Source: Nocardia jinanensis (GTDB taxonomy: Bacteria > Actinomycetota > Actinomycetes > Mycobacteriales > Mycobacteriaceae). Taken from it: a DNA stretch of 35,740 nucleotides. The notes beneath the pieces were generated by a model. The model ran no database searches, was not told the origin of the DNA, and saw only the letters and a program-made list of their open reading frames with translations. Where the stretch lies: positions 1 through 35,740 of the forward strand of contig NZ_BMMH01000040.1 of NCBI RefSeq assembly GCF_014645735.1, written 5' to 3'. Positions within the stretch are counted from its first letter, which is position 1; each line of letters begins with the position of its first letter. The position numbers and the translations under genes were made by a program. Below, one piece after another: positions 23,046 through 31,437 of the stretch.

Positions 23046-23618
23046 ATGCTCGACACAATCCGGGACAACCCCGTCGCACTGATGATCGTGGCTTCCGAGA
23101 TCGGGCTGTGGGTACTACTCGCCGCGGGACTCACCGCCCGCTACGTGCTCCGGTTGCGCACGGCCGGCGCGATACTGCTGTGGGGGATCCCGCTCCTGGA
23201 TGTGGCATTGATCGTGGCCGCGGCGCTCGACCTGCGGCGGGGCGCCGAGCCGGGAGTCGTACACGGTCTGGCTGCGATCTACCTCGGTACGAGCGTCGCG
23301 TTCGGTCCCGCGATCGTGCGCTGGGCCGATATTCGTTTCGCCCACCGTTTCGCGGGTGGTCCGGCGCCGGTGAAACCGGCGCGGGGCAGCAGGGAGCGAG
23401 CCGCGGCGGCCTGGCGCGAATGGGGCCGGGTGGTACTCGCCGCCGTTATCGCCTCGGCGGCGCTCGGTCTCGTCGTTGTCACCGTCACGGACAGCGAGCA
23501 GGCGGCTGGTCTGTACGGATGGATCGGCCGGGCCTGGACGATCACCGGCCTGTGGCTGCTCTTCGGGCCGATCTGGGAGGAGATGGCTGCGGCGGGCAAA
23601 GCGAACCAGCGGGCCTGA
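23046..23618 (+). CDS. Conserved integral membrane protein of unknown function
   Basis: A 190-residue protein with about five or six hydrophobic segments: around ALMIVASEIGLWVLLAAGLT, AILLWGIPLLDVALIVAAAL and HGLAAIYLGTSVAFGPAIVR, then VVLAAVIASAALGLVVVTV and ITGLWLLFGPIWEEM. A polar, Arg-rich loop separates the first and second halves (about 100-125). AGAGGA lies just before the ATG at 23046. I recall similar uncharacterised proteins in Nocardia and Rhodococcus but cannot name a domain. It is transcribed alone and converges on the IclR regulator gene. Confidence 0.75.
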   Translation: MLDTIRDNPVALMIVASEIGLWVLLAAGLTARYVLRLRTAGAILLWGIPLLDVALIVAAALDLRRGAEPGVVHGLAAIYLGTSVAFGPAIVRWADIRFAHRFAGGPAPVKPARGSRERAAAAWREWGRVVLAAVIASAALGLVVVTVTDSEQAAGLYGWIGRAWTITGLWLLFGPIWEEMAAAGKANQRA

Positions 23619-23648
23619 TGGGCCCGGGCCGTCGGATTCACGGTCGCG

Positions 23649-24419
23649 TCAGGCCGCCTGGAAACCGAGCGACGCCGAGATCCGCCCCGCGGCCCGGCGT
23701 ACCACCGGGACCAGGCCGCGCATCCGCTCGTGTGGCATGTAGGGGGTGGTCGCCGAAACGCTGATCGCTCCGACGATGGCCCGGGAGGCGTCGCGAATCG
23801 GCGCCGCGACGCAGCGGATACCGGGTTCGTTGTCCTCCAGATCCATGGCCGCGCCGGTCCGGGCGTAGGTCTGCATGCGGGTGAGAAAATCCTCCAGGTC
23901 GCCGGGCCGGGCTCCGGCCGGAACCCGGGCCGTATCGGCGGCGTACTGTCCGGCCCAGCGATCGGCGGCGTCGAGTAGTAACGCCTTACCCACTCCCGCG
24001 CGGGTCAGTGGCATCCGGTACCCGATCCGTGAGCGCATCTCCGCGCCCCGAGACCCGGGTAGTTTGTCCAGGTAGAGCACTGAGCCGCCGTCCTCTACGG
24101 CCAGATGGATCGTATCGAGCACAGTGGCCGACAGTTCCTCGAGTACGGGGCGTGCCACCAGCGGCAACGGGTTGCCGTGCAGCGCCTTGAAGCCGAGTTC
24201 GATCAGTGCCGGCCCCAGGGTGTAGCCCCGGTTGTCGTGGCGCAGGAAACCCTGGGCCACGAGAAGTTGCGCGAGACGGTGGGTGCTGCTGCGACCCAGA
24301 CCGGTGTGTTCGACGATTTCGCGCAAACCCTGCGCGCCGTCGCCGACCGCGCGGATCACGGCGAGGCCGCGGGCGAGGGTCTGAGTGCCGGGCGGGATGG
24401 TTTCGAGAGGAGCGGTCAC
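23649..24419 (-). CDS. IclR-family regulator of the galactonate cluster
   Basis: A 256-residue IclR-type regulator. The N-terminal winged helix-turn-helix (about 10-75) shows TQTLARGLAVIRAVGDGAQG and LGRSSTHRLAQLLVAQGFLR. The C-terminal effector domain has LVARPVLEELSATVLDTIHL, RMPLTRAGVGKALLLDA, and AAPIRDASRAIVGAISVSAT, all usual IclR landmarks. It begins with GTG and faces dgoK across only 49 bases containing a symmetrical operator, so it almost certainly controls the dgo operon and itself. In Escherichia coli this role is played by DgoR, a GntR-family protein; here an unrelated family has taken it. The effector is probably galactonate or 2-keto-3-deoxygalactonate. Confidence 0.92.
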   Translation of the reverse strand: MTAPLETIPPGTQTLARGLAVIRAVGDGAQGLREIVEHTGLGRSSTHRLAQLLVAQGFLRHDNRGYTLGPALIELGFKALHGNPLPLVARPVLEELSATVLDTIHLAVEDGGSVLYLDKLPGSRGAEMRSRIGYRMPLTRAGVGKALLLDAADRWAGQYAADTARVPAGARPGDLEDFLTRMQTYARTGAAMDLEDNEPGIRCVAAPIRDASRAIVGAISVSATTPYMPHERMRGLVPVVRRAAGRISASLGFQAA

Positions 24420-24427
24420 CTGTCAAG

Positions 24428-24467
24428 AGTCCCATAAATAGGGACTTGGTTGGAAATAGCGGGACTC
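24428..24467. promoter_or_regulatory. Operator between the IclR gene and dgoK
   Basis: AGTCCC-N7-GGGACT is a perfect inverted repeat at 24428-24446 with an ATAAATA centre, and a third half-site GGGACTC follows at 24461-24467, touching the dgoK start. Position in a 49-base divergent promoter supports an IclR-type operator that shuts both directions. Confidence 0.65.
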
Positions 24468-24468
24468 G

Positions 24469-25488
24469 ATGTCCATAGTGACCGTCATGACACCGGACCG
24501 GCCTGGGCTCTCGACCCCGCGCCTCATCGGCCTCGACTGGGGTACCACGTCGATGCGCTGCTGGCTGCTCGGTGACAACGGCCGGGTCCTGGACTCCCGG
24601 CGGCTCGCCGGCGGGCTGCTCGATATGGCCGCCGGGATCGACACGGCCGATCCGGCGGCGCGGGCACGCGCCTACCAGGAGACCTTTCTGGATGTGTGCG
24701 GGCCGTGGCTGCGGGCCGACCCGGGGCTCCCGGCCCTGGCCTGCGGCATGGTGGGCAGCGCGCAGGGCTGGCGCGAAGCCGGCTACCTCGATGTCCCGGC
24801 TCGCCTGGATATCACCGGTCCCGCCCTGACCCCGGTCCCGCTGGCTATCGGCTCGATGCATCTCGTCCCCGGGCTGCGCGTCCCCTCCGAGCCGCGCCAC
24901 GATATCGCCGGGGATGTCCTCCGGGGGGAGGAGACGCAGGTCATCGGCGCGCTCCAGTCCATCGAACGACCCGATGCCGAGCATCTCCTGGTGCTGCCGG
25001 GCACCCATACCAAGTGGATCCGGATCGCCGACCGCAAGGTACTGTCCTTCACCACGGCCATGACCGGTGAGCTCTTTGCACTGGTCACCCAGCACGGACT
25101 GCTGAGTCATACCGGGACCACCCCGCGGCGCGACGACGCGGCTTTCGCTCGCGGACTGACGGCGGGATTCTCGGCACGGGAACGCGGTCTGGCCGCCGCC
25201 ATGTTCGGTGCGCGGGCGCTGGTTCTCGACGGCCTGCTCGAACCGGCCGCGCTGGCGGATTACCTGTCCGGTGTCGTGATCGCCGACGAGGTGCGCCATC
25301 TGCTACCGCATCACGGCGGAGCGGAGCGAATCATCTTGTGCGGCAACGATGATCTGTGCCGGCGATACGCCGCCGCGCTACGGATGCGCGACGTGCGCAC
25401 ACAGGTCGTCGACGAGGACGCCGCCGCGGCGGGACTGTGGTCTGTCGCGGTCGCGTCCGGCCTGGTCGCGGTGGGCGGGCACGCGTGA
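24469..25488 (+). CDS. dgoK: 2-dehydro-3-deoxygalactonokinase DgoK
   Basis: This 339-residue sugar-acid kinase phosphorylates 2-keto-3-deoxygalactonate at C6 with ATP. Family landmarks are LIGLDWGTTSMRCWLL (phosphate-binding loop of the ASKHA fold, about 19-34), GGLLDMAAG, ACGMVGSAQGWREAGYLDVP, LVLPGTHTKWIRI (sugar site), SFTTAMTGELFALV, and the C-terminal ILCGNDDLCRRYAAAL. It is the first gene of a dgoK-dgoA-dgoD-dgoT operon. ATG 24469 is used; ATG 24487 would also keep the motif. Upstream half-sites of the IclR operator abut the start, suggesting tight repression and perhaps a leaderless transcript. Confidence 0.93.
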   Translation: MSIVTVMTPDRPGLSTPRLIGLDWGTTSMRCWLLGDNGRVLDSRRLAGGLLDMAAGIDTADPAARARAYQETFLDVCGPWLRADPGLPALACGMVGSAQGWREAGYLDVPARLDITGPALTPVPLAIGSMHLVPGLRVPSEPRHDIAGDVLRGEETQVIGALQSIERPDAEHLLVLPGTHTKWIRIADRKVLSFTTAMTGELFALVTQHGLLSHTGTTPRRDDAAFARGLTAGFSARERGLAAAMFGARALVLDGLLEPAALADYLSGVVIADEVRHLLPHHGGAERIILCGNDDLCRRYAAALRMRDVRTQVVDEDAAAAGLWSVAVASGLVAVGGHA

Positions 25489-25529
25489 CGACCGGACAGC
25501 AGGAAACCAACAGCAGCGAGGAGAGATTC

Positions 25530-26153
25530 ATGGTCGGCGTATCGGAGGCACCCCGGTCCGGGCTGATCGCCATTCTGCGCGGTATCACCCCGGATGAAGT
25601 CGTCGCCGTGGGCTCGGCGCTGGTGGAGGCGGGCTTCCACGCCATCGAAGTGCCGTTGAACTCGCCGGACCCCTATCGGTCCATCGAGTTGCTGGCCACG
25701 AACTTCGGGAGGGTCTGCCCGGTCGGTGCCGGCACCGTCCTGCATCCGGAGGAAGTGGAGCGGGCTCGCTCGGCGGGCGCCGAAATCATCGTTTCACCGG
25801 ACACCCACCCGGAGGTGATCGCCGCGACGCGCGCCCTCGGTATGCGCTCGTACCCCGGGGTCGCCACTGCGACCGAAGCGTTCGGTGCCATTCGTGCCGG
25901 GGCCCGCAGTCTCAAGCTCTTCCCGTCCACCGCGTTGGGCATCTCCGGTATGCGGGCCCTGAGTGCCGTCTTGCCGGTTGGCGTGGAACTGATCCCGGTC
26001 GGTGGAGTCGACGAATCCAACCTCGCGGAATGGCGCGCGGCCGGGGCCGGTGGAGCCGGTATCGGCACCAGTGTCTACCGGCCGGGCGACAGTGCCGGCG
26101 AGGTGCGCGTCAAAGCCCGGCGCCTGTCCGATATCTGGGCGTCCACCCTGTAG
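25530..26153 (+). CDS. dgoA: 2-dehydro-3-deoxy-6-phosphogalactonate aldolase DgoA
   Basis: This 207-residue class I aldolase of the KDPG/KDPGal family cleaves 2-keto-3-deoxy-6-phosphogalactonate to pyruvate and D-glyceraldehyde 3-phosphate. Visible features are LIAILRGITPDEV at the start, Glu40 in AIEVPLNSPDPY, VGAGTVLHPEEVERARSAGA, IVSPDTHPEVI, and the Schiff-base Lys129 in RSLKLFPSTA; a phosphate-binding VGGVDESN loop lies near the end. GCGAGGAGAG precedes the ATG. The gene starts 41 bases after dgoK and is surely in the same operon. An older E. coli annotation fused dgoA and dgoD; here they are separate genes. Confidence 0.95.
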   Translation: MVGVSEAPRSGLIAILRGITPDEVVAVGSALVEAGFHAIEVPLNSPDPYRSIELLATNFGRVCPVGAGTVLHPEEVERARSAGAEIIVSPDTHPEVIAATRALGMRSYPGVATATEAFGAIRAGARSLKLFPSTALGISGMRALSAVLPVGVELIPVGGVDESNLAEWRAAGAGGAGIGTSVYRPGDSAGEVRVKARRLSDIWASTL

Positions 26154-26200
26154 TACCGCTCGTCACCGGACAGTGCTGTCCGCTGCACAGGAGGAAATTC

Positions 26201-27349
26201 ATGAAGATCGCGTCGATCGAGACGTTCACGCTGCCGCCGCGCTGGCTGTTCGTGCGTATCGAGACCGATGACGGCCTCGTCGGCTGGGGCGAACCCGTGC
26301 TGGAGGGGCGCGCCGCGTCGGTCGCCGCGACGGTCGAGGAACTGTCGGACTATCTGATCGGACAGGATCCGGGCCGGATCGAGGATCTGTGGACGGTGCT
26401 CTACCGGGGCGGGTTCTATCGCGGGGGTGGTATCCATATGAGCGCCCTGGCGGGTATCGATCAGGCGCTCTGGGATATCAAGGGCAAAGCGCTGGGTGTT
26501 CCCGTGCACGAACTGCTCGGCGGCCGAGTACGCGATCGCATCAAGGTCTACTCCTGGATCGGCGGTGATCGGCCGGATGAGACAGCGCGAGCCGCAAAGG
26601 ACGCAGTCGGCCGCGGCTTCACCGCGGTGAAGATGAACGGCACCGAGGAACTGCAATATCTCGACACCTGGGACAAGATCGATCGCTGCGTGGCGAATAT
26701 TGCCGCGGTCCGCGACGCGGTCGGGCCGAATATCGGCATCGGGGTGGACTTCCACGGCCGGGTGCACAAGCCGATGATGAAAGTACTGCTGCGCGAACTG
26801 GAACCGTTCCGGTTGATGTTCGTCGAGGAGCCGGTGCTGTCCGAACATATCGACAGTGTGGTGGACGTGTTGCGGCAGTCGCCGATTCCGATCGCGCTGG
26901 GCGAGCGGTTGTTCTCCCGCTGGGACTTCAAATCGGTGATCGCGTCGGGCGCGGTCGATATCATCCAGCCCGATCCGTCGCACTGCGGCGGTATCACCGA
27001 GGCCCGCAAGATCGCGCATATGGCCGAGGCCTACGATGTGGCGCTCGCGCTGCACTGCCCGCTCGGACCGATCGCGCTGGCCGCGTGTCTGCAGATCGAC
27101 GCGGGTTGCTACAACGCGACCATCCAGGAGCAGAGCCTGGGCATCCATTACAACACCACCAACGAATTGCTCGACTACCTGGTGGATCCGGCCGTGTTCA
27201 CCTACGCCGAGGGGCAGGTGCGAATACCGTCCGGACCCGGTCTCGGTATCGAGATCAACGAGGAATATGTGGCGGAACGGGCCGCTGTCGGGCACCGATG
27301 GCGCAACCCGATTTGGCGTCACAGTGATGGTTCGTTCGCGGAGTGGTGA
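26201..27349 (+). CDS. dgoD: D-galactonate dehydratase DgoD
   Basis: This 382-residue enolase-superfamily enzyme matches the E. coli protein in length and residue numbering. Metal ligands are Asp183 (GVDFHGR), Glu209 (FVEEP) and Glu235 (ALGERLFSR); the acid/base histidines are His185 and His285 (LHCPLGPIALA). It dehydrates D-galactonate to 2-keto-3-deoxygalactonate, the first step of the pathway. The usual closing WRNPIWRHSDGSFAEW is present. AGGAGG lies six bases before the ATG. Residues of the N-terminal capping domain, such as LVGWGEPVLEGR, are conserved. It lies 47 bases after dgoA in the same operon. Confidence 0.97.
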   Translation: MKIASIETFTLPPRWLFVRIETDDGLVGWGEPVLEGRAASVAATVEELSDYLIGQDPGRIEDLWTVLYRGGFYRGGGIHMSALAGIDQALWDIKGKALGVPVHELLGGRVRDRIKVYSWIGGDRPDETARAAKDAVGRGFTAVKMNGTEELQYLDTWDKIDRCVANIAAVRDAVGPNIGIGVDFHGRVHKPMMKVLLRELEPFRLMFVEEPVLSEHIDSVVDVLRQSPIPIALGERLFSRWDFKSVIASGAVDIIQPDPSHCGGITEARKIAHMAEAYDVALALHCPLGPIALAACLQIDAGCYNATIQEQSLGIHYNTTNELLDYLVDPAVFTYAEGQVRIPSGPGLGIEINEEYVAERAAVGHRWRNPIWRHSDGSFAEW

Positions 27350-27351
27350 TC

Positions 27352-28692
27352 ATGAAGACAATGCTCGACAAACGGCCCGGCGTCCCCGGCGCACTGGCTG
27401 CCAAGGCCAGTAAGGCCCGCTTCCTCATCGCGGTCATGCTGTTCCTGACCGTGGTCATCAACTATATGGACCGCGCGAATCTCTCCATCGCGGTACCCGC
27501 CATCGCCGATGAGATGGATCTGTCCTCAGCACAGCAGGGTCTGCTGCTGTCGGCGTTCGGCTGGACCTATGCGGCGCTGCAGATCCCCGGCGGCTGGTTT
27601 GTCGACCGCGTCCCGCCCCGGGTGCTCTATCCCGCCTGCTTACTGCTGTGGTCGCTGGCGACGGTATTCATGGGCATCATCGGCGGTTTCGTCGCGCTCA
27701 TCGCACTGCGACTGCTGGTCGGCGTATTCGAGGCTCCCGCCTATCCGATCAACAACCGGGTGGCCACCGCCTGGTTCCCGGAGCGTGAACGCGCCTCCGT
27801 CATCGGGTTCTACACCTCGGGACAGTTCATCGGCCTCGCATTGCTGACCCCGGTGCTGTCGTGGTTGCAGTCGGTGCTGAGCTGGCACTGGGTGTTCATC
27901 TTCACCGGTGGGGTCGGTGTGCTGTGGGCCTTCGTCTGGTATTTCGTCTACCGCGAGCCGCGTGATTCGCGTGCCAACTCCGCCGAGATCGCGCATATCC
28001 GCGAGGGTGGCGGTCTGGTCGATCTGACCGCATCGCGACGCGAGCGCACCAGGGTGACGTGGAGCGATATCGCCACGGTGCTGGGACGACGGAAACTGTG
28101 GGGTGTGTATCTGGGGCAGTTCTGTCTCACCTCCACCCTGTGGTTCTTCCTCACCTGGTTCCCGACCTACCTGGTCAAGTACCGGGATATGGACTACATC
28201 AAGTCCGGGTTCCTGGCTTCGCTACCATTCATCGCCGCGGTGATCGGGGTGCTCTTCTCCGGTGTCTTCTCCGATTTCCTGTTGCGGCGCGGTGTTTCGC
28301 TCGGTATCGCCCGGAAGGGGCCGATCGTCGCGGGTCTACTGCTGAGTACCACCTTGATCGGTGCGAATTTCACCGATTCAACCACCCTGGTGATCGTGTT
28401 CCTGTCCGTCGCGTTCTTCGGAAACGGATTGGCGTCCATCACCTGGTCACTGGTGTCAGCGCTGGCCCCGGAACGGCTCATCGGAATGACCGGTGGAATG
28501 TTCAACTTCATCGGCAACCTCTCCGGGATCGCCACTCCGATCGTGATCGGGTTCCTGGTCACCGACGCGAGTTTCGCACCCGCTTTCGTCTATATGACGG
28601 TGGTGACGCTTCTGGGTATCGCCTCGTACGTCATGCTGGTCGGGCGCGTCGAGCGGGTCCGGGAATCGCGCCCCGTACCAGAGACGGGGTAG
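27352..28692 (+). CDS. dgoT: MFS transporter, galactonate/proton symporter DgoT-like
   Basis: This 446-residue MFS protein with 12 predicted helices belongs to the anion:cation symporter (ACS) group that takes up sugar acids. The motif INYMDRANLSIAVPAIADEM, then LSAFGWTYAALQIPGGWFVD, and ARVATAWFPERERA-like segments (here NRVATAWFPERERASVIGFY) are typical, with RKGPIVAGLL between helices 8 and 9. GGAG lies nine bases before ATG 27352; a GTG at 27346 overlapping the dgoD stop is an alternative. As last gene of dgoKADT it very probably imports D-galactonate. The exact substrate is inferred from context. A strong hairpin follows. Confidence 0.9.
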   Translation: MKTMLDKRPGVPGALAAKASKARFLIAVMLFLTVVINYMDRANLSIAVPAIADEMDLSSAQQGLLLSAFGWTYAALQIPGGWFVDRVPPRVLYPACLLLWSLATVFMGIIGGFVALIALRLLVGVFEAPAYPINNRVATAWFPERERASVIGFYTSGQFIGLALLTPVLSWLQSVLSWHWVFIFTGGVGVLWAFVWYFVYREPRDSRANSAEIAHIREGGGLVDLTASRRERTRVTWSDIATVLGRRKLWGVYLGQFCLTSTLWFFLTWFPTYLVKYRDMDYIKSGFLASLPFIAAVIGVLFSGVFSDFLLRRGVSLGIARKGPIVAGLLLSTTLIGANFTDSTTLVIVFLSVAFFGNGLASITWSLVSALAPERLIGMTGGMFNFIGNLSGIATPIVIGFLVTDASFAPAFVYMTVVTLLGIASYVMLVGRVERVRESRPVPETG

Positions 28693-28698
28693 CGGGCC

Positions 28699-28729
28699 GG
28701 GCTGCGCGTCGATGACGAGCGCGCAGCCC
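28699..28729 (+). terminator. Hairpin ending the dgo operon
   Basis: GGGCTGCGCG (28699-28708) pairs perfectly with CGCGCAGCCC (28720-28729), six bases after the dgoT stop. TCG/CGA can extend the stem inward. No U-tract follows, but strength and place fit a transcript end. Confidence 0.65.
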
Positions 28730-28787
28730 CCCGGCGGGGGGAACGGGTCACGTTGTGGCGGCGCCGGGGATGGGACATGATCCCCGG

Positions 28788-29363
28788 ATGCCAACCACAA
28801 CGGACGCGTCAGCGAGCCCGAAAGCTCAGCGGTGGAACGGTTTTCTCGATCTGGTGGGCAGCCGGCACCTCGCGGTCGCCGTACTGGCCACCATCACCGG
28901 CTTCTACTATCTGCTCGTCGCGATAACCAACTGCACTGATACCGAGACCAATCGCCGGGGTGTCGCCGCGGTGCTGTCGATGGAGCAGACCATCCACAGT
29001 GCGGCCACCGATTGGCGGGGGATAGGCAACGAGACCGTCGCCCTCATCGCCTATATCCTCATCGTCGGCTGGGAATTCCTCATCGCCTTCGTCCTGCTCG
29101 CGGCCGCGATCGCGTGGCTGCGCGCGCTGCGCGGCCGGTCGGCCGCTGCCGGTACCGCCGCGAAACTGTCCAGCCTGGGTTGGACCATGGCGGTACTGCT
29201 GTTCGCGGGTGGCTTCCTGACCATCGGTGGTGAATGGTTCCGGATGTGGGCCAACGACGACGTGAACGCGTCATCGGCCGCGCTCCAGAATTTCCTGATC
29301 GCCGCTGTGGGGCTGATTCTCGTACACCTGCCGCGGTCCGGGGAGAGCGGCCGCATCGAGTAA
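28788..29363 (+). CDS. DUF2165 small integral membrane protein
   Basis: A 191-residue protein with four membrane helices, around VAVLATITGFYYLLVAITNC, LIAYILIVGWEFLIAFVLL, LGWTMAVLLFAGGFLTIGGE and LQNFLIAAVGLILVHL. The signature GGEWFRMWANDDVNASSAALQ between the last two helices identifies DUF2165. The family is common in bacteria; its function is unknown. ATG 28788 is chosen by family length; in-frame ATG 28770 is possible. It follows the dgo terminator and looks independent of that operon. Confidence 0.88.
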   Translation: MPTTTDASASPKAQRWNGFLDLVGSRHLAVAVLATITGFYYLLVAITNCTDTETNRRGVAAVLSMEQTIHSAATDWRGIGNETVALIAYILIVGWEFLIAFVLLAAAIAWLRALRGRSAAAGTAAKLSSLGWTMAVLLFAGGFLTIGGEWFRMWANDDVNASSAALQNFLIAAVGLILVHLPRSGESGRIE

Positions 29364-29463
29364 CCGGACGCGTACCCGGCCGACACGGCCGCGGCGCTGT
29401 CGGGACCTGTCCGCGAGAGGTCGTAGTCTCAGCGGAAACACCGGTCCACGATATGGAGTCGCG

Positions 29464-30546
29464 ATGATCTCCGATCGAAGGAAGACACCGCCGCGGGCCG
29501 TCGTTCGCGCGGTGGAGCGGGTCCGTGACGGGCTTGCCGGGGCGCACCGGCGGCTGGTGCCCGGGCATTTCGCCCTGCTCGAGATGGTCGCCGCGGGGTG
29601 GCTGTCGCAGGCGATCCACGCGGCCGCCGCCCTGGATATCGCGGGCGCTCTCGCCGACGGGCCGCGGGACGGTGCCGACCTCGCCCGGACGGTCGGGGCG
29701 GACCCCGACGCACTGCAGCGGCTGCTGCGCCTGCTGATCGCGCACGGTATCTTCGCCCGCCGCCGCGACGGGCGCTACACGCTCACCCCGATGGCTCGGG
29801 CATTACGGACGGACGCACCCGTCCCGTTACGGGACGCGGTGCTGTTCTACGGGGGCGCGACCCACCGCGACCACTGGACGCGCCTGGTGGACGCGGTCCG
29901 CACCGGCGCGCCGGCCGTTCCGGCACGGGCGTTCTTCGACCTCGTCCGCACCGATCGTGAACTCGGCGATATGTTCCACCGCGCGATGTCCGATATCGAG
30001 GGGCTCGGACAGCAGGCGGTGCTCACGGCCCACGACTTCACCCGCTACCGGTCGATCGTCGATATCGGCGGTGGTCGTGGTGCGCTGCTGGCCGAGATAC
30101 TGCGCCGCGTACCGAACTGCACGGGAATCCTGTTCGATCTGCCGGAGGTGGTGGCCGATGCTCCAGGATGGCCGGCGGGGGCGACCGGCCGGTGCACCGC
30201 AGTGGGAGGCTCGTTCTTCGAGAGCGTTCCCGCGGGCGCGGATGCCTACCTGCTCAAACACATCCTGCACGACTGGCCCGCCGAACAGGCCGGACAGATC
30301 CTGCGGACGGTACGCGCCGCGATGCCGCCGACAGCCCGGCTCCTGGTGGTCGAACTCGTTCTCCCGGAGCACGATCGCCCGCATCCGGGCAACTTCATCG
30401 ACCTCGAGATGCTGGTGAACACCGGCGGGCGGGAACGTAGCGAATCCGAATACCGTGCCCTGCTCGCCGATTCGGGTTTCACCCTGGTCTCCTGTACGCC
30501 CACGATGTCGCCGGAGAATGTGCTCGAGGCCGTGCCGACGCCGTGA
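29464..30546 (+). CDS. SAM-dependent O-methyltransferase (class with dimerisation domain)
   Basis: This 360-residue methyltransferase is of the O-methyltransferase family 2 type, as used in antibiotic and pigment tailoring. An N-terminal helical dimerisation domain spans about 35-120 (LLEMVAAGWLSQAIHAAAAL, then a winged-helix part LLIAHGIFARRRDGRYTLT). The SAM-binding Rossmann part begins at SIVDIGGGRGALLAEIL (197-213), followed by ILFDLPEVV. The catalytic His lies in LLKHILHDWPAEQ (263-275), and NFIDLEMLVNTGGRERSESE closes the site. The substrate hydroxyl is unknown. No biosynthetic genes surround it, so it is an isolated methyltransferase. A GGAG lies just before ATG 29464. Confidence 0.92.
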   Translation: MISDRRKTPPRAVVRAVERVRDGLAGAHRRLVPGHFALLEMVAAGWLSQAIHAAAALDIAGALADGPRDGADLARTVGADPDALQRLLRLLIAHGIFARRRDGRYTLTPMARALRTDAPVPLRDAVLFYGGATHRDHWTRLVDAVRTGAPAVPARAFFDLVRTDRELGDMFHRAMSDIEGLGQQAVLTAHDFTRYRSIVDIGGGRGALLAEILRRVPNCTGILFDLPEVVADAPGWPAGATGRCTAVGGSFFESVPAGADAYLLKHILHDWPAEQAGQILRTVRAAMPPTARLLVVELVLPEHDRPHPGNFIDLEMLVNTGGRERSESEYRALLADSGFTLVSCTPTMSPENVLEAVPTP

Positions 30547-30578
30547 CGACGGCGCCGTCGGTGGCCGAGGCGATTCGA

Positions 30579-31088
30579 TCAGCCGGCTCGGCGCGCCGCT
30601 CTGGCCCGGTGCCGGGCCACGTTCACCCGGCCGGCGCACCGTTCGGAGCAGTACCGGCGCCGTCCGTTACGGGAGGTGTCGACGAATACGCGCGGGCAGT
30701 CCGCCCGTCGGCACTGTCCGATTCGGCCGGGCGCGGCGCAGTACAGTTCGGCGAGTCCGGCGGCCGTATAGGCCTTGACTCGTTCGTCGATCGGCGCGTC
30801 CTCGGCGGCATAGTGCAGGTGCGGTGCACGACCGTCGTGGGTCGAGATGTAGGGGCGGCTCGTGGTCTCGGCCAGGAGTGAATTGATCGGATCTACCCCT
30901 GGCGCCCGGAACACCGTGTCGAGGCGGGCGGTCCAGCGGCGCAGTTCGGTCGTCTGCCGGGGGGTCATCGTGCCGATCGGCCTATATCCGGCCTCATCGA
31001 GCAGTGCGGTCAAGTCCTGGTCCGGAGATGAGTTGACCAGCCGGGCCGCTAGCTCGGCCGCGAGCCCGCCGTAAGGGTTGAAATGCAC
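30579..31088 (-). CDS. CGNR zinc-finger domain transcription regulator-like protein
   Basis: This 169-residue protein is of the CGNR (ABATE + zinc finger) family. The N-terminus (HFNPYGGLAAELAARLVN) and a helical ligand-binding-like region occupy 1-110. The C-terminal zinc finger uses Cys126, Cys131, Cys147 and Cys151 (QCRRADCPRVFVD, RRYCSERCAGRVNVARHR). The normally invariant CGNR is CAGR here, so Gly-Asn is changed. The family is thought to be transcriptional regulators. It starts with GTG 31088 and has no ribosome binding site, suggesting a leaderless message. It faces a 54-residue zinc-ribbon gene across 26 bases. Confidence 0.85.
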   Translation of the reverse strand: MHFNPYGGLAAELAARLVNSSPDQDLTALLDEAGYRPIGTMTPRQTTELRRWTARLDTVFRAPGVDPINSLLAETTSRPYISTHDGRAPHLHYAAEDAPIDERVKAYTAAGLAELYCAAPGRIGQCRRADCPRVFVDTSRNGRRRYCSERCAGRVNVARHRARAARRAG

Positions 31089-31114
31089 AGAACCATTACA
31101 GCAGACTTCCAGGC

Positions 31115-31279
31115 ATGACCATCATCTGCTCCGCGTGCTCCTGGCCCGACCCGGTCCTGATCTCCCGGCACGGCGCGGTCCGGTACTGGCGCTGCGTATG
31201 CGGGCAGTGGCTGGTGAGCGAGGCGGACGCGGTGACAGCGTCCCCGGGCGACAGCGATCTCGCGGAGATTCGCGGCTGA
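31115..31279 (+). CDS. 54-residue CxxC...CxC zinc-ribbon-like protein
   Basis: A short gene from ATG 31115 to TGA 31277-31279. It begins MTIICSACSWPDPVLISRHG and has YWRCVCGQWLVSEADAV, giving Cys5-x2-Cys8 and Cys28-x-Cys30, a likely zinc knuckle; an acidic tail follows. Third positions are mostly G/C. No strong ribosome binding site exists, so with its divergent partner 26 bases away it is probably leaderless. I do not know a named family, though similar small zinc proteins are found in Nocardia. The two zinc proteins sharing one promoter region may work together. Confidence 0.6.
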   Translation: MTIICSACSWPDPVLISRHGAVRYWRCVCGQWLVSEADAVTASPGDSDLAEIRG

Positions 31280-31437
31280 GGACAAGTGCGCCGGAACAGG
31301 CCGATGCCCCGACAGTGACCACCGCCGAGTCCGGTCGACGACCGGGCGGGCGACTCCCCCACGGTAGGCGCCGGGAGCGGACGTGTGAACTGGGCCGAGG
31401 AGGGTACGCGCGCCCAGGAGAGAAGAGAGGAGGAGTG

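Noticed and set aside
30547..30560. 14-bp perfect palindrome CGACGGCGCCGTCG after the methyltransferase
   Set aside because: It has no loop and such GC palindromes are common by chance at this base composition; not called as a terminator.
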